Assembly: GCF_000170895.1 (NCBI RefSeq)
Contig: NZ_ABCS01000032.1
Span: forward strand, 24,662-88,661
From: Plesiocystis pacifica SIR-1
GTDB lineage: Bacteria > Myxococcota_A > Polyangia > Nannocystales > Nannocystaceae
DNA length: 64,000 bases
Direction: 5' to 3'
Shown here: positions 53,448 through 61,766 of the stretch, piece after piece
Position numbering within the stretch: position 1 is the stretch's first letter
How the letters are laid out: every line of letters begins with the position of its first letter
Position numbers and translations under genes: made by a program
Notes under the pieces: generated by a model
Told to the model about the DNA's origin: nothing
Database searches by the model: none
What the model saw: the letters and a program-made list of their open reading frames with translations, nothing else

Positions 53448-54452
53448 CTACTCCTCGAGCAGAACGCCCAGCCAGGCCTCGAAGGCCGGGGTCTCCACGA
53501 AGTCCCGAGCGCCGTCGACGAGGGCCTCTTGCAGCGCCGGGCGCCAGGCCTCCTCGAGGCCCGAGCCCGCCAGGAAGTCCCGGGCGGAGGTCGAGCCATA
53601 CTCGCGGATGAGCTCGGTGAGCGAGGCCTCGACCTGCTCCCCGAGCCCACGCCACGCGGCCAGGGCCCGCAAGATCGCGGCCACGTCGGCGGCGAAGTCC
53701 CCGGGCGGGTACTTGTGGCGCTCGGCGACCAGGCGATCGACGGGCTGACCGAGGAGCGAGCGGAGCACGTCCACGCGCCAGGTGGCGAAGTCCTCGGCGA
53801 ACTCGGGCGACGCGACGCGGTCGACCATCTGGTCCACGGCGACGCCGAGGATGTCGTCGACGAAGGCGTTGACCCGGGGCTCGAGCTGCTTTTCGAGCTC
53901 GCTGCCGACGGCCGTGGCGACGCCCTTGGCGACCCCGGCCAGGCGCGAGGCGAAGCCGCCGCCGGAGAGCTTGGGGACCTTGGTCGCCGCGTCGGGGACC
54001 ATCGAGCGCATGCGCTTGCCGAACTCGAGGATGTTGGCCTCGAGCAGCTCGCGGAGGATGGTGCGCGTCGAGGGGTGGTCGAGGAGCGAGCGGACGAGCT
54101 CGCGGTCGGGCTGGTAGGGGCGGCCGAGGGCCTTCTCGACCGGGCCGAGCAAGGTCACCGGGACCCGCTCGCCGAGCGCGCCCTCGAGGCGATCGGCGCG
54201 GGTCAGGGCCTCCTCGACGCGCTCGGCGACCCAGCGCTCGAACTCGTTGGAGCGGGCCGAGTTGCGCACGCCTTCGGTCAGCGCGCGGGCCAACCACTCG
54301 GCGTCGACGAGCTGCTCGAGGGGCCGGTCGAGGACGTGCTCGAGGCCGAGGCCGACGAGCTGCTCGAGGGCCTCCGGCTCGCCGCGCAGGCGCTCGAGGA
54401 TGCGCCCGTGAAGGTCCGCGGGTCCGGGCTGCGTGGTCTCGTCAGCGCTCAT
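53448..54452 (-). CDS. Hypothetical helical protein
   Basis: A 334-aa protein that I do not recognise. It is mostly amphipathic helix with many Glu, Arg, Leu and Val, no signal peptide and no membrane segment apart from a short Gly/Ala/Val-rich stretch (about 160-185, ASRLAGVAKGVATAVGSELEKQL) that might touch a membrane. Conserved-looking segments include RTILRELLEANILEFGKRMRS. It starts at ATG 54452, 8 nt after TAGCTT, and lies 39 nt after pssA in the same direction, so it may also be read with that gene. Confidence 0.72.
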   Translation of the reverse strand: MSADETTQPGPADLHGRILERLRGEPEALEQLVGLGLEHVLDRPLEQLVDAEWLARALTEGVRNSARSNEFERWVAERVEEALTRADRLEGALGERVPVTLLGPVEKALGRPYQPDRELVRSLLDHPSTRTILRELLEANILEFGKRMRSMVPDAATKVPKLSGGGFASRLAGVAKGVATAVGSELEKQLEPRVNAFVDDILGVAVDQMVDRVASPEFAEDFATWRVDVLRSLLGQPVDRLVAERHKYPPGDFAADVAAILRALAAWRGLGEQVEASLTELIREYGSTSARDFLAGSGLEEAWRPALQEALVDGARDFVETPAFEAWLGVLLEE

Positions 54453-54460
54453 CGCCGCGC

Positions 54461-54466
54461 AAGCTA
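54461..54466 (-). promoter_or_regulatory. Candidate -10 box of the gene at 54452
   Basis: On the minus strand TAGCTT ends 8 nt before ATG 54452, in the 39-nt gap after pssA. Confidence 0.45.
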
Positions 54467-54491
54467 CCAGCGCGGCTCGCCGAGATCGAGC

Positions 54492-55304
54492 TCAGCTCGG
54501 CTGGAGCTCGAGGCCGTCTTCACCCTCGCCGCCTTCGAGGAGCTCGCGGCGGTGCAGCGCGCCCCACACGAAGCCCACGCCCGCGTAGCCGATGGTCACC
54601 AGCAGCAGGTACTCGGGCAGCACCCGGGCGAAGCCGCAGGCGTAGCAGGCCACGAGGTTGAAGATCTGGAAGTAGTTGCCGACCGCGGTGTCGCGCTTGG
54701 TCACCTTGGGCAGGGGCAGGTTCGAGACCATCATCAGGCCGAACACGAGGGCCAGCAGGGGCAGGGCGGCGAGCAGTCGGGTCAGGTCGTACTCGAGGCC
54801 GACGAGCAAGAGCAGCCCGAGCAGGCCGCCCGCGAGGGTCGTGGGCATGCCAAAGAAGACCTTGGGCCCGCCCTCGGACATGACGTTGAACTTGGCCAGG
54901 CGCAGCGCCGCGCAAACCACGAACAGGGCCAGGCACGCGCGCATCACCCAGGCGAAGGGGCCCCAGGCGCCGAAGATCTCGGGCTCGCTGCGGCTCAGGA
55001 GCATGAGCACCGCCGCGGGGGATACGCCAAAGACCACGAGGTCGGCGAGGCTGTCGAGCTGCACGCCGAACTTGCTCGACGCGTTGAGCAGGCGCGCGAA
55101 GGTGCCGTCGAGCTTGTCGAAGAGCACGCACCACACGATGAACCAGCCGGCGGCCTCGAAGCGGCCGTCGACGGCGGCGATCATCGCCGCGAGCCCCAGG
55201 ACCAGGCTCGCGCAGGTCACCGCGTTGGGGATGACGTAGCGCCACGCCGGGGTGGGGGCGTCGTCCTCGGTTGGCTCGCTGGCGTCCGTGTGCGCGCTGG
55301 ACAT
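54492..55304 (-). CDS. pssA: CDP-diacylglycerol-serine O-phosphatidyltransferase
   Basis: A 270-aa integral membrane enzyme that makes phosphatidylserine, the precursor of phosphatidylethanolamine. The CDP-alcohol phosphatidyltransferase motif D-x2-DG-x2-AR-x8-G-x3-D-x3-D is complete (DKLDGTFARLLNASSKFGVQLDSLAD). About seven hydrophobic helices are present. The length and the start PNAVTCASLVLGLAAMIAA match bacterial type II PssA. The start is ATG 55304, 6 nt after CTTAAT; the frame to 55775 upstream is not coding. No psd gene is adjacent. Confidence 0.9.
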   Translation of the reverse strand: MSSAHTDASEPTEDDAPTPAWRYVIPNAVTCASLVLGLAAMIAAVDGRFEAAGWFIVWCVLFDKLDGTFARLLNASSKFGVQLDSLADLVVFGVSPAAVLMLLSRSEPEIFGAWGPFAWVMRACLALFVVCAALRLAKFNVMSEGGPKVFFGMPTTLAGGLLGLLLLVGLEYDLTRLLAALPLLALVFGLMMVSNLPLPKVTKRDTAVGNYFQIFNLVACYACGFARVLPEYLLLVTIGYAGVGFVWGALHRRELLEGGEGEDGLELQPS

Positions 55305-55480
55305 CTCGCCATTAAGACCGCTTTGGGGGTCGCTGGCAAGGGTACGAGCGGGCAGGAGACGCTGTTTAGGCCCAGCTTCGACGCAGAAATGACGAACTGG
55401 AGATGTCAGGTCGCGTGCACGTGTGGGTAGACGTCGGGTCCTTGGCGTGGCTTCCGGCGTGACTCCCGCCGAGGACCTGG

Positions 55481-56038
55481 CTACTGGCCTGGGCCGGCAG
55501 GGCGGCCCAGCAACATGCGGGCGCGGGCGAGGACGTCGCGCAGGGAGGCGTCCTCGACCTGCTTGAGCGCGTCCATGGTCTCGTCGGGGACCTCGGGGTC
55601 GAGGACCGGCTCGCGGATCTCGGGCTCGGGGAGGGGCTCGGGCTCGGGGCGGCGCTCGGACAGCGGGGGCAGGGGCCCGACGAAGGCCTCCACGGTGGTG
55701 ATCTCGGCCTCGGGCCAGGCCTGCTCGAGGCGGTCGAGCACTTCCTGGCGCCAGTAGGTCATCTCGTGTAGCCACTGGCTATCGTGCACGTGCACCAACA
55801 AGCGAGGGCCCTGGACGAGCGTGGGCCACACGTAGTCGGCGAAGCTGGCGGGCAGGATCGTCGGCCACAGCTCGCGGATCCGAGTCAGGCGGCGGAGCTC
55901 TCCGGGGATGTGGCGTTGGAGGAGCTCGTCGAGGACCTCCTCGACGGGTACTCGCCCCCGGCGCTTGTGGACGTCGCGGCCGCGCCAGCGTCGTCGCGGG
56001 CGCCCGTCGTCGCGCCACTCCTTGCCTTGCTTGGCCAT
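55481..56038 (-). CDS. DUF721 (DciA-like) protein
   Basis: A 185-aa protein. After a very basic N-terminus (RPRRRWRGRDVHKRRG) comes the DUF721 domain (about residues 30-115) with the pattern ELWPTILPASFADYVWPTLVQGPRLLVHVHDSQWLHEMTYWRQEVLDRL. DUF721 proteins include DciA, the ancestral loader of the replicative helicase DnaB, and other relatives of unknown role. The C-terminal third is Pro/Glu-rich and helical. Its ATG at 56038 lies head-to-head with, and may overlap, the start of a lipoprotein gene on the other strand. Confidence 0.82.
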   Translation of the reverse strand: MAKQGKEWRDDGRPRRRWRGRDVHKRRGRVPVEEVLDELLQRHIPGELRRLTRIRELWPTILPASFADYVWPTLVQGPRLLVHVHDSQWLHEMTYWRQEVLDRLEQAWPEAEITTVEAFVGPLPPLSERRPEPEPLPEPEIREPVLDPEVPDETMDALKQVEDASLRDVLARARMLLGRPAGPGQ

Positions 56039-56446
56039 GCTCGGCGAGTGTGCCACAGCCCCGCGGTCCTGGCCGCGGCCCTGGTCGGCCTGGTCGGCGC
56101 GGCGGGCTGCGCGAGCACCGAGGGCTGGTCCGTGAGCGCCGAGCGGACCTGCGCGCCCCGGCCCCGGCCGGCCCCGCGGGCTTGTGTGATGCGCTCGCCG
56201 GACTACGGCCACGTGCTCGCCGTCGGCGACGTCGAGCTGCTCCCGGGCGAGTGCGCGGTCGCGGGCGAGGACGGCCGCGGCGGGTTGCTGCGCGTGCGCG
56301 CCCGGGACGGCGCGGGCGAGGAGCGAGGCCGCTGGGTGTCCGCGCCCAAGGGCAAGCAAGTGCTCGTGCGCGTCGAGGAAGACGGCCGCGTCGCGGTCGA
56401 GCGCGTCCGCTGCGACCAGCGCCCTGTCTCTCTGGACACGCCCTGA
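56027..56446 (+). CDS. Small hypothetical lipoprotein
   Basis: A 139-aa lipoprotein if the TTG at 56027 is used; n-region HARR, hydrophobic core and lipobox GAAGC (Cys28). The GTG at 56048 would shorten it by 7 residues and remove the positive charges. The mature part (about 110 residues) contains four Cys (TCAP, RACV, GECA, RCDQ), suggesting two disulfides, and a beta-rich pattern; no family is recognised. It overlaps the DUF721 gene's first codons on the other strand. A strong terminator follows its stop. Confidence 0.65.
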   Translation: MLGHARRVCHSPAVLAAALVGLVGAAGCASTEGWSVSAERTCAPRPRPAPRACVMRSPDYGHVLAVGDVELLPGECAVAGEDGRGGLLRVRARDGAGEERGRWVSAPKGKQVLVRVEEDGRVAVERVRCDQRPVSLDTP

Positions 56447-56450
56447 ACTC

Positions 56451-56487
56451 AGGGACTGTGAAGTTTTCACAGTCCCTGTCTATTTTT
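56451..56487 (+). terminator. Rho-independent terminator
   Basis: A 12-bp perfect stem AGGGACTGTGAA (56451-56462), 3-nt loop GTT, and TTCACAGTCCCT (56466-56477), followed by GTCTATTTTT. It lies 4 nt after the stop of the small lipoprotein and is the clearest terminator in the window. Confidence 0.88.
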
Positions 56488-56490
56488 GCC

Positions 56491-56535
56491 GTCGTGGACG
56501 ACGCCACGCCCTCCCTGCCCCACGTCCACGACTCA
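56491..56535 (-). repeat. 45-bp stop-codon-linked hairpin repeat, copy 1
   Basis: On the minus strand the element begins with the TGA stop of the lipoprotein gene (56535-56533) and continues with a 10-bp hairpin arm GTCGTGGACG, a G-rich loop (GGGGCAGGGAGGGCGTGG) and the matching arm CGTCCACGAC. It is 44/45 identical to the copy at 60698-60742 on the other strand. It probably forms the 3' end of the mRNA. Confidence 0.9.
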
Positions 56536-58149
56536 GCGGGGGTGCAAGAGTGCGTCCCGGGTAGCGAGGGCGTAGCGTCGCCGGACCTCGGTCTGGGCGT
56601 CTCGATCGCCGGGCCGCGCGGCGCCTTCGATGGCCCGCAAGCTCGCCAGGCTCTCGCCGTCGATGGCGACGAGCAATTCGTTGAGCACAGCGCGGTAGCG
56701 GAGCACCAGCGGATCGGCTTCGGCCTCGTGGCTGCCCCGGGCGAGGAGCTCGCGGATGGCGTCCGGGCGGCTGCGCAGGGCCACGATGGCCCGGGCGAGG
56801 GCGTGGCGGCGGGCGAAGCTCGGCGGCCCTTCGCGGCGCTCGGCCTCGTCGGCGATGGCTAGCCACGCGCGCGCGTCCTCGGCCAGGGTCGGGGCGTCGA
56901 GCCACTCCACGGGCAGCTCGGGCTCGAGCGCGCCCGTGCCCCGCTCCCGCGACGCGGGCAAGCCGGCGCGGGCTCGATCCATGCGCCGGTTCATGCGCCG
57001 CTCGAGCTCGCGGAGGTCTCGCTCGCGCAGGGCCTCGGTCAGCGCCGCGAGCACGGCGTCGATGCCCGGGCCCCCGGGCGCGCCGCCCTTGGCGACGGCG
57101 CGATCGAAGGCCCACGCCGAGAGCTGGTGATCGAGGAGGCGCTCGAGCTCGTGGCTGAGCGGGAGCAGCAGGCGGCTGCCGAGGGCCCGCGCGTCGCCCT
57201 GGGGCGCGCGCCGAGCCATGGACGCGATGCGGGCCTTGGGCCCCTTGCGCTGGAGGTAGATGCGGGTCCGCTCGCGCTCGACGGCGAGCAGGCCCGAGTC
57301 GCCGATGTGCTCGGTGTTGTCGAGGTCGATCGACAGCTCGAGCAGGGTCCGCTCCATCTCGGCGAAGGTGCGCTCGAGCCCGGCGACGCGCCGCTGCCAG
57401 TAAAAGCGGCAGAAGCTCCGGCCGTGAAACAGCACCCGGGCGGCGAGCAGGCGGGCGAGCGGGGGGAGGGGACGACCCGGCGACAGGCCCAGGGACTGGA
57501 GGGCCTGGAGGTGGGCGACGGCGAGCAGCGCGTGGGCGCGGGTCCGCTGGTTCTCGATGCTCGCCGGGCTGGGCGGGTCCGCCGAGCCGGAGTCGGGATC
57601 GGCGTCGGGCTCCGGCAGGGGCGCGGCGAGGCGGGCGTAGGCCAGCTCGACCGCGGCGAGGACTCGATCGTCGACGGGCGTCAGCAGGGCCGTGGCCGCG
57701 TCGGGGAGCTCCTCGGGCAGGGCCTGGCTCGAGCGATCGAGGGCGGCCAGGCGCGCGAGGCCCTGGAGCTCGGGGTGGTCGTCGAGGCGCGCGATCCACC
57801 GGGCCGCGCCGCCAGGGTGGGGCTCGGCGAGCAGCGCCGCCTTGATCGTCGCGCGATCGAGGGGCAGGCCAGGGCACAGCAGCGGGACCAGGGAGCGGTC
57901 CGTTTCGGAACGACGCGCCCGGGCGGCGAGCTGCTCGCAATCGCCGACCGCCTCGATGTGGTCGGGGTCTTCGCCAGGGTCTTTTGCCTTCGCCTCGACC
58001 GCGCCGTCCCCAGCTCCGGTTGGGGCGGACGCCGTCGACTCGGCGCTCGCGTCGTCGCCACAGCCTGCGCCCGCGCCCGCGCCCCAACCAAAGATGGGCA
58101 CGAGGGCGAGGAGCAGCGCGCGGGTCGAAGGGCCGCGCTCGCGGCTCAC
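56533..58149 (-). CDS. Hypothetical lipoprotein
   Basis: A 538-aa lipoprotein; the signal peptide ends in AGAGC (Cys30), followed by an Asp/Ala/Ser/Glu spacer. The mature part is largely alpha-helical and rich in Leu, Arg and Glu, with many Ala-Leu repeats and a segment FCRFYWQRRVAGLERTFAEMERTLLELS, but no recognised domain. In style it resembles the lipoprotein at 26293-28242, though I see no clear homology. The GTG start overlaps the PilZ gene stop (GTGA), so the two are co-expressed. Its stop codon is the first triplet of the 45-bp hairpin repeat. Confidence 0.73.
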   Translation of the reverse strand: MSRERGPSTRALLLALVPIFGWGAGAGAGCGDDASAESTASAPTGAGDGAVEAKAKDPGEDPDHIEAVGDCEQLAARARRSETDRSLVPLLCPGLPLDRATIKAALLAEPHPGGAARWIARLDDHPELQGLARLAALDRSSQALPEELPDAATALLTPVDDRVLAAVELAYARLAAPLPEPDADPDSGSADPPSPASIENQRTRAHALLAVAHLQALQSLGLSPGRPLPPLARLLAARVLFHGRSFCRFYWQRRVAGLERTFAEMERTLLELSIDLDNTEHIGDSGLLAVERERTRIYLQRKGPKARIASMARRAPQGDARALGSRLLLPLSHELERLLDHQLSAWAFDRAVAKGGAPGGPGIDAVLAALTEALRERDLRELERRMNRRMDRARAGLPASRERGTGALEPELPVEWLDAPTLAEDARAWLAIADEAERREGPPSFARRHALARAIVALRSRPDAIRELLARGSHEAEADPLVLRYRAVLNELLVAIDGESLASLRAIEGAARPGDRDAQTEVRRRYALATRDALLHPR

Positions 58150-58790
58150 TGCTCGACGAGGCGACGGATGACTTCGCGCAGGCGATGCACGCCGCCCATG
58201 TCGCGGGCCATGAACTCGAGGCCGACGCCGTCCTCGTTGTTCTTGTTGCGGACCACCGCGAGGATCTCGAGGGGTCGGGCGCTCCCCGGTGGCGTGATCT
58301 CGATGATGACCTCGTCACCAACGTCGGGGCGCTCGTCCTGGGTCAGGAGCAGGGCGCCACCTTCGGAGATCTCGGACAGCGCCGCCATCTTGAAGTCGCG
58401 CTCACCCCGCCGGCGCCAGCGAATCTCGACGAGCACGGGCAGGCGCACATGGCGACGGCGCGCGGTGAGGCGGACCTCGCCCGTCGCAACCTTCTTCAGG
58501 AACTGGACTTTTCGGGCCTCGGTGCCGGCGCACATCACGGTCCCGCCTGCGCGCACGCGCAACCGGGGCCGAGCGGCGTGCCACTCCTGCCCGATCGCCC
58601 GGACCATCATTTTGCCGGGCAATCCAGTAAAGGAGAGCTCGAGCAGGATCTCTTCTCCTGGCTCGTAGCTGTCCGTGGTGAACACTTCGAGGGCGTTGTC
58701 TTCGCGGATCGCGGCGACAAAGTCCTCAGCAGTTCCGTAGTGCGAGCGTATTTTCCGCAAGGAATCGTACGTCCCTAGAAGTGTGCGCAC
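58146..58790 (-). CDS. PilZ-domain protein
   Basis: A 214-aa protein. The C-terminal part (about residues 100-205) is a PilZ domain with the c-di-GMP-binding signature spread as RRRHVRLPVLVEIRWRRRG and SEISEGGALLL, so it should bind c-di-GMP. The N-terminal 95 residues form a YcgR-like flanking domain (EEILLELSFTGLPG). The start is uncertain: I use GTG 58790, because upstream codons to GTG 58883 have poor GC at third positions and look non-coding. The diguanylate cyclase at 29786 could supply the signal. Confidence 0.83.
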   Translation of the reverse strand: MRTLLGTYDSLRKIRSHYGTAEDFVAAIREDNALEVFTTDSYEPGEEILLELSFTGLPGKMMVRAIGQEWHAARPRLRVRAGGTVMCAGTEARKVQFLKKVATGEVRLTARRRHVRLPVLVEIRWRRRGERDFKMAALSEISEGGALLLTQDERPDVGDEVIIEITPPGSARPLEILAVVRNKNNEDGVGLEFMARDMGGVHRLREVIRRLVEQ

Positions 58791-59039
58791 TCTACCACAC
58801 TTCTCTCCGTGTGGGTGGCTTCGTTCGAGCTTCGGGAGGATGGCTCTAGGCTCCCATACAACTGATCGTAAGGCTGGTGACACCTGGGGATCATGGTGAA
58901 TGAAGCGCCCCCTCGCATGGCTCCTCCCCGGCGCGAGTGCGCATCGTCAAACACGCCGGCCGCGCGGTTGGAGTGCGGATCCTGCGGCCTGAAGCCACCC
59001 TGGCGCGTGTCTGGGGGTACCTCGCCGTCTCAAAAGGGC

Positions 59040-59045
59040 TATGTT
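59040..59045 (+). promoter_or_regulatory. Candidate -10 box of the glycosyltransferase gene
   Basis: TATGTT ends 6 nt before GTG 59052 and fixes that start; the open frame reaching back to 58893 would begin upstream of the promoter. Confidence 0.55.
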
Positions 59046-59051
59046 GCGCCG

Positions 59052-59825
59052 GTGACGTCGCCCCCCGGCTCGACCCCGGACGCCTCCGCAGACAACGCCG
59101 CCTCGAGCGCCGATGTGCGCCCGCTGGTGTGTCTGCCCACATATGACGAGCGAGAAAACCTAGGCGCGATCTTGGACGCGATCTTGGCGGCGCAGCCAGA
59201 CTTCCATGTTCTGGTCATCGACGACGCCAGCCCCGACGGCACGGGGGCCCTCGCCGACGAGCGCGCAGCTGCGGATCCGCGCGTCCACGTGCTCCACCGC
59301 CAGGGTAAGGAGGGCCTGGGCAAGGCCTACGTCGCCGGCTTCGAGTGGGGCCTGGCCCAGCCGGCGGGCTACACCCACCTGTTCGAGATGGACGCGGACT
59401 TCTCGCACGATCCGCGTTACCTCGAAGGTCTGCTGCGCGCGTGCACCGAGGGCCGGGCGGACTTGGCGATCGGCAGCCGCTACGTGCCGGGCGGCGGGAC
59501 CCAGGGCTGGCCGTGGCACCGCCAGTTCCTGTCCCGGGGCGGGGGCCTCTACGCCCGCAGCATCCTCGGCCTGACGATCCAGGATCCGACCGCGGGCTTT
59601 TTGTGCTTCACCCGCGCCGTGCTCGAGCGCCTCGACCTCCGCGCCCTCGCGACCCGGGGCTACGGCTTTCAGATCGAGCTCAAGTACCGCGTGGTCCAGG
59701 CCGGCTACCGCGTGCTCGAGGTCCCCATCGTGTTCGTCGAGCGCGAGCGCGGGCAGTCCAAGATGAACACCAAGATCGCCGTCGAGGCGCTGTGGAAGGT
59801 GATCGAGCTGCGCGCGCGCGGCTGA
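59052..59825 (+). CDS. Polyprenol-monophosphomannose synthase-like glycosyltransferase (GT2)
   Basis: A 257-aa family 2 glycosyltransferase of the dolichol-phosphate mannose synthase type. It has LVCLPTYDERENL, VIDDASPDGTG (nucleotide-sugar Asp), FEMDADFSHDP (DxD metal motif), IGSRYVPGG and the QMN-like end RGQSKMNTKIAVEALW. It lacks the membrane helices of two-domain forms, so it is a soluble or peripheral Ppm1/DPM1-like enzyme. Its product, a polyprenyl-phosphate sugar, is the donor that GT-C enzymes such as the one at 21619-23670 use. An aminotransferase gene follows 8 nt later. Confidence 0.92.
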   Translation: MTSPPGSTPDASADNAASSADVRPLVCLPTYDERENLGAILDAILAAQPDFHVLVIDDASPDGTGALADERAAADPRVHVLHRQGKEGLGKAYVAGFEWGLAQPAGYTHLFEMDADFSHDPRYLEGLLRACTEGRADLAIGSRYVPGGGTQGWPWHRQFLSRGGGLYARSILGLTIQDPTAGFLCFTRAVLERLDLRALATRGYGFQIELKYRVVQAGYRVLEVPIVFVERERGQSKMNTKIAVEALWKVIELRARG

Positions 59826-59833
59826 GCTGAGCC

Positions 59834-60700
59834 ATGGGCACCAAGATCTGGATGTCGAGCCTGGGCCGGGCCGTGGACCCCGAGCACGCGACCATCAGCG
59901 TGTTCGACCGGGGCTTTTTGTACGGCGACAGCGTCTACGAGACCATGCGCACCGCCGGCGGGCGCGTGGTCGAGCTCGAGCCGCACCTCGATCGTCTGTG
60001 GCGGAGCGCGGCCGGCATCGCCTTCGAGCTGCCCTTTGGCCGGGAGCAGCTGCGCGCGGCCATCGACGAGACCCTCGCCGCGGCGGGCAACCCCGACAGC
60101 CGCATCCGCCTGGTGGTCACCCGCGGCACCGGGCCCATCGCCCTCGATACGCGCATGGCCGAGTCGCCCGTGGCGGTCGTCATGGTCACGCCCCTGAGCG
60201 TGCCCGACGAGGCCGCCCGGACCCGCGGCATCTCGGCGGTGATCGTCTCGGGCGAGGGCGCGATCGCGGGGCTCAAGACCGGCAGCTACCTCGGCAACAT
60301 CCTCGCCCTGCGCAAGGCTCACGAGGACGGGGCCGACGACGCGATCATGTGCAACGCCGAGGGGGCCGTGGCCGAGGGCGCGACCTCCAACGTGTTCATG
60401 GTCGACGCACGCGGCGGGGTGTCGACGCCCTCGCTGGCCACGGGCTTGCTCGCGGGCATCACCCGCGGCGTGGTCCTCGAGCTGCTCCGCGGCGAGCTCG
60501 GGGTCGAGGTCCACGAGGGCACGATCTGGCCGGACCAGCTGCGCGGCGCCGCGGAGGTGTTCATGACCTCCTCGGTGCGCGGCGTGATGCCGGTGACCAC
60601 CCTCGACGGCGCGCGCGTCGGTGCCGGCGAGGCGGGCCCGCTGACGGTGAAGCTGGCCGCAGCCTACGACCGCTACCTCGACGGGCAGTCCCGGGCCTGA
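59834..60700 (+). CDS. Class IV aminotransferase (BCAT/ADCL family)
   Basis: A 288-aa PLP enzyme of fold type IV. The catalytic Lys is in GLKTGSYLGNILA, and the phosphate-site Glu lies in AVAEGATSNVFMV; the FDRGFLYGDSVYETMRT N-terminal motif is typical. The family includes branched-chain aminotransferase, D-amino-acid aminotransferase and 4-amino-4-deoxychorismate lyase. The length and LKTGSYLGN pattern fit the lyase/D-amino acid branch better than IlvE, but this is not decisive. Its TGA stop is the first triplet of the second 45-bp hairpin repeat. Confidence 0.88.
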   Translation: MGTKIWMSSLGRAVDPEHATISVFDRGFLYGDSVYETMRTAGGRVVELEPHLDRLWRSAAGIAFELPFGREQLRAAIDETLAAAGNPDSRIRLVVTRGTGPIALDTRMAESPVAVVMVTPLSVPDEAARTRGISAVIVSGEGAIAGLKTGSYLGNILALRKAHEDGADDAIMCNAEGAVAEGATSNVFMVDARGGVSTPSLATGLLAGITRGVVLELLRGELGVEVHEGTIWPDQLRGAAEVFMTSSVRGVMPVTTLDGARVGAGEAGPLTVKLAAAYDRYLDGQSRA

Positions 60701-60742
60701 GTCGTGGGCGTGGGGCAGGGAGGGCGTGGCGTCGTCCACGAC
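60698..60742 (+). repeat. 45-bp stop-codon-linked hairpin repeat, copy 2
   Basis: The element starts with the TGA of the aminotransferase gene, then GTCGTGGGCG, a G-rich loop (TGGGGCAGGGAGGGCGTGG) and CGTCCACGAC. It differs from the copy at 56491-56535 (minus strand) at one base, an arm position that here gives a G-T (G-U in RNA) pair. Same position relative to its host gene as copy 1. Confidence 0.9.
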
Positions 60743-60844
60743 GAGCGCAGAGCATCCAGGCGTGAGCGATGCAACATGGGGCGCGCGGCAGCGTTCCGGC
60801 AGCGCTTGCGCGGGTGGCCGCGTGCGTCTACGGTACCGCCCCCG

Positions 60845-61390
60845 ATGAAGCCCCTCGAGATTTGCAAGCACCTCGGCCAGGAGAAGGTCGACGCCTACTA
60901 CTCGCTGCTCTCTGGCAAGGAGCTCCGCGCCGTGCTCAAGGCGGGCGGCTCGCACTCGAACACGCCCAAGACCGCGTTCAGTCAGGCGGCGCGCCGCAAG
61001 GTCTGGCGCAAGCGCTTCGACAACGAGTTCACCAAGCAAAACGAGCAGCTGGCCCTGGCCTTCCTGATCGAGTGGCTCATGCGCCACCACCGGGACATGC
61101 TCATCGAGTACCTGGACTCCCTGGAGGTCCGCCACACCCAGGGCGAGACCGACGAGGACTTCTGCGAGACCAAGACCCCGGAGGAGCTGCGCGAGGCCGC
61201 CAAGGGCCTGATGGAGCGCCACCCGCACCACGAGGTCGCGACCTACCTGCTGCTCGTCGGGCACCTGCAGGAGACCAACATCTACGACGAGACCCCCGAG
61301 ATCCTCGAGGCCCTGGGCATGCCCAAGGGCGAGATCGACGGCTACGTCGAGACCTTCAAGAAGCGCTGGGCCGAGCGCCCGGCCTCCTGA
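60845..61390 (+). CDS. Conserved-looking hypothetical protein
   Basis: A 181-aa soluble, charged, mostly helical protein that I do not recognise. Features are KPLEICKHLGQEKVDAYYSLLSGKELRAVLKAGG at the N-terminus, a central FLIEWLMRHHRDMLIEYLDSL helix and a Trp-containing basic C-terminus. ATG 60845 is the start; TACGGT lies 10 nt upstream. It is followed 46 nt later by a TPR protein and the DHH-like protein, and the three could form one unit. No function is offered. Confidence 0.7.
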   Translation: MKPLEICKHLGQEKVDAYYSLLSGKELRAVLKAGGSHSNTPKTAFSQAARRKVWRKRFDNEFTKQNEQLALAFLIEWLMRHHRDMLIEYLDSLEVRHTQGETDEDFCETKTPEELREAAKGLMERHPHHEVATYLLLVGHLQETNIYDETPEILEALGMPKGEIDGYVETFKKRWAERPAS

Positions 61391-61436
61391 CCCATCCCCG
61401 CCGCCCTCGCGCTCCGGCCCCCAGGAAGGACCCGCC

Positions 61437-61766
61437 ATGGACCGACTCGCCATGCTCGAGCAGATCGCCAAGACCAAGCTCGACGATCCCTTCCCGCAGT
61501 ACGGCCTGGCCATGGAGTACAAGAAGCTGGGTCGCCTGGCCGAGGCGCGGCAGGCCTTCGCCGCCCTGGTCGAGCGCCACGCGAGCTACATCCCGGCCTA
61601 CCTGATGTACGGGAACCTGCTCGAGGCGGTCGCCGCAGCGGGGGAGGACGAGGGCGCGAAGGCCGAGGCGGCCAGCATGTACGAGCGCGGCATCGAGGTC
61701 GCCTCGGCGGCGATGGACGAGCACGCCGTGTCCGAGCTCCGCGCGGCCCGGGACGCGCTCGGGTGA
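61437..61766 (+). CDS. Small TPR protein
   Basis: A 109-aa protein made of about two tetratricopeptide repeats (PFPQYGLAMEYKKLGRLAEARQAFAALVE, IPAYLMYGNLLEAV, AASMYERGIEVA). TPR units mediate protein binding. AGGAAGG (61424-61430) is its ribosome-binding site. The stop overlaps the next gene (GTGA), so it is translated together with the DHH-like protein and could be its partner. Confidence 0.82.
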   Translation: MDRLAMLEQIAKTKLDDPFPQYGLAMEYKKLGRLAEARQAFAALVERHASYIPAYLMYGNLLEAVAAAGEDEGAKAEAASMYERGIEVASAAMDEHAVSELRAARDALG

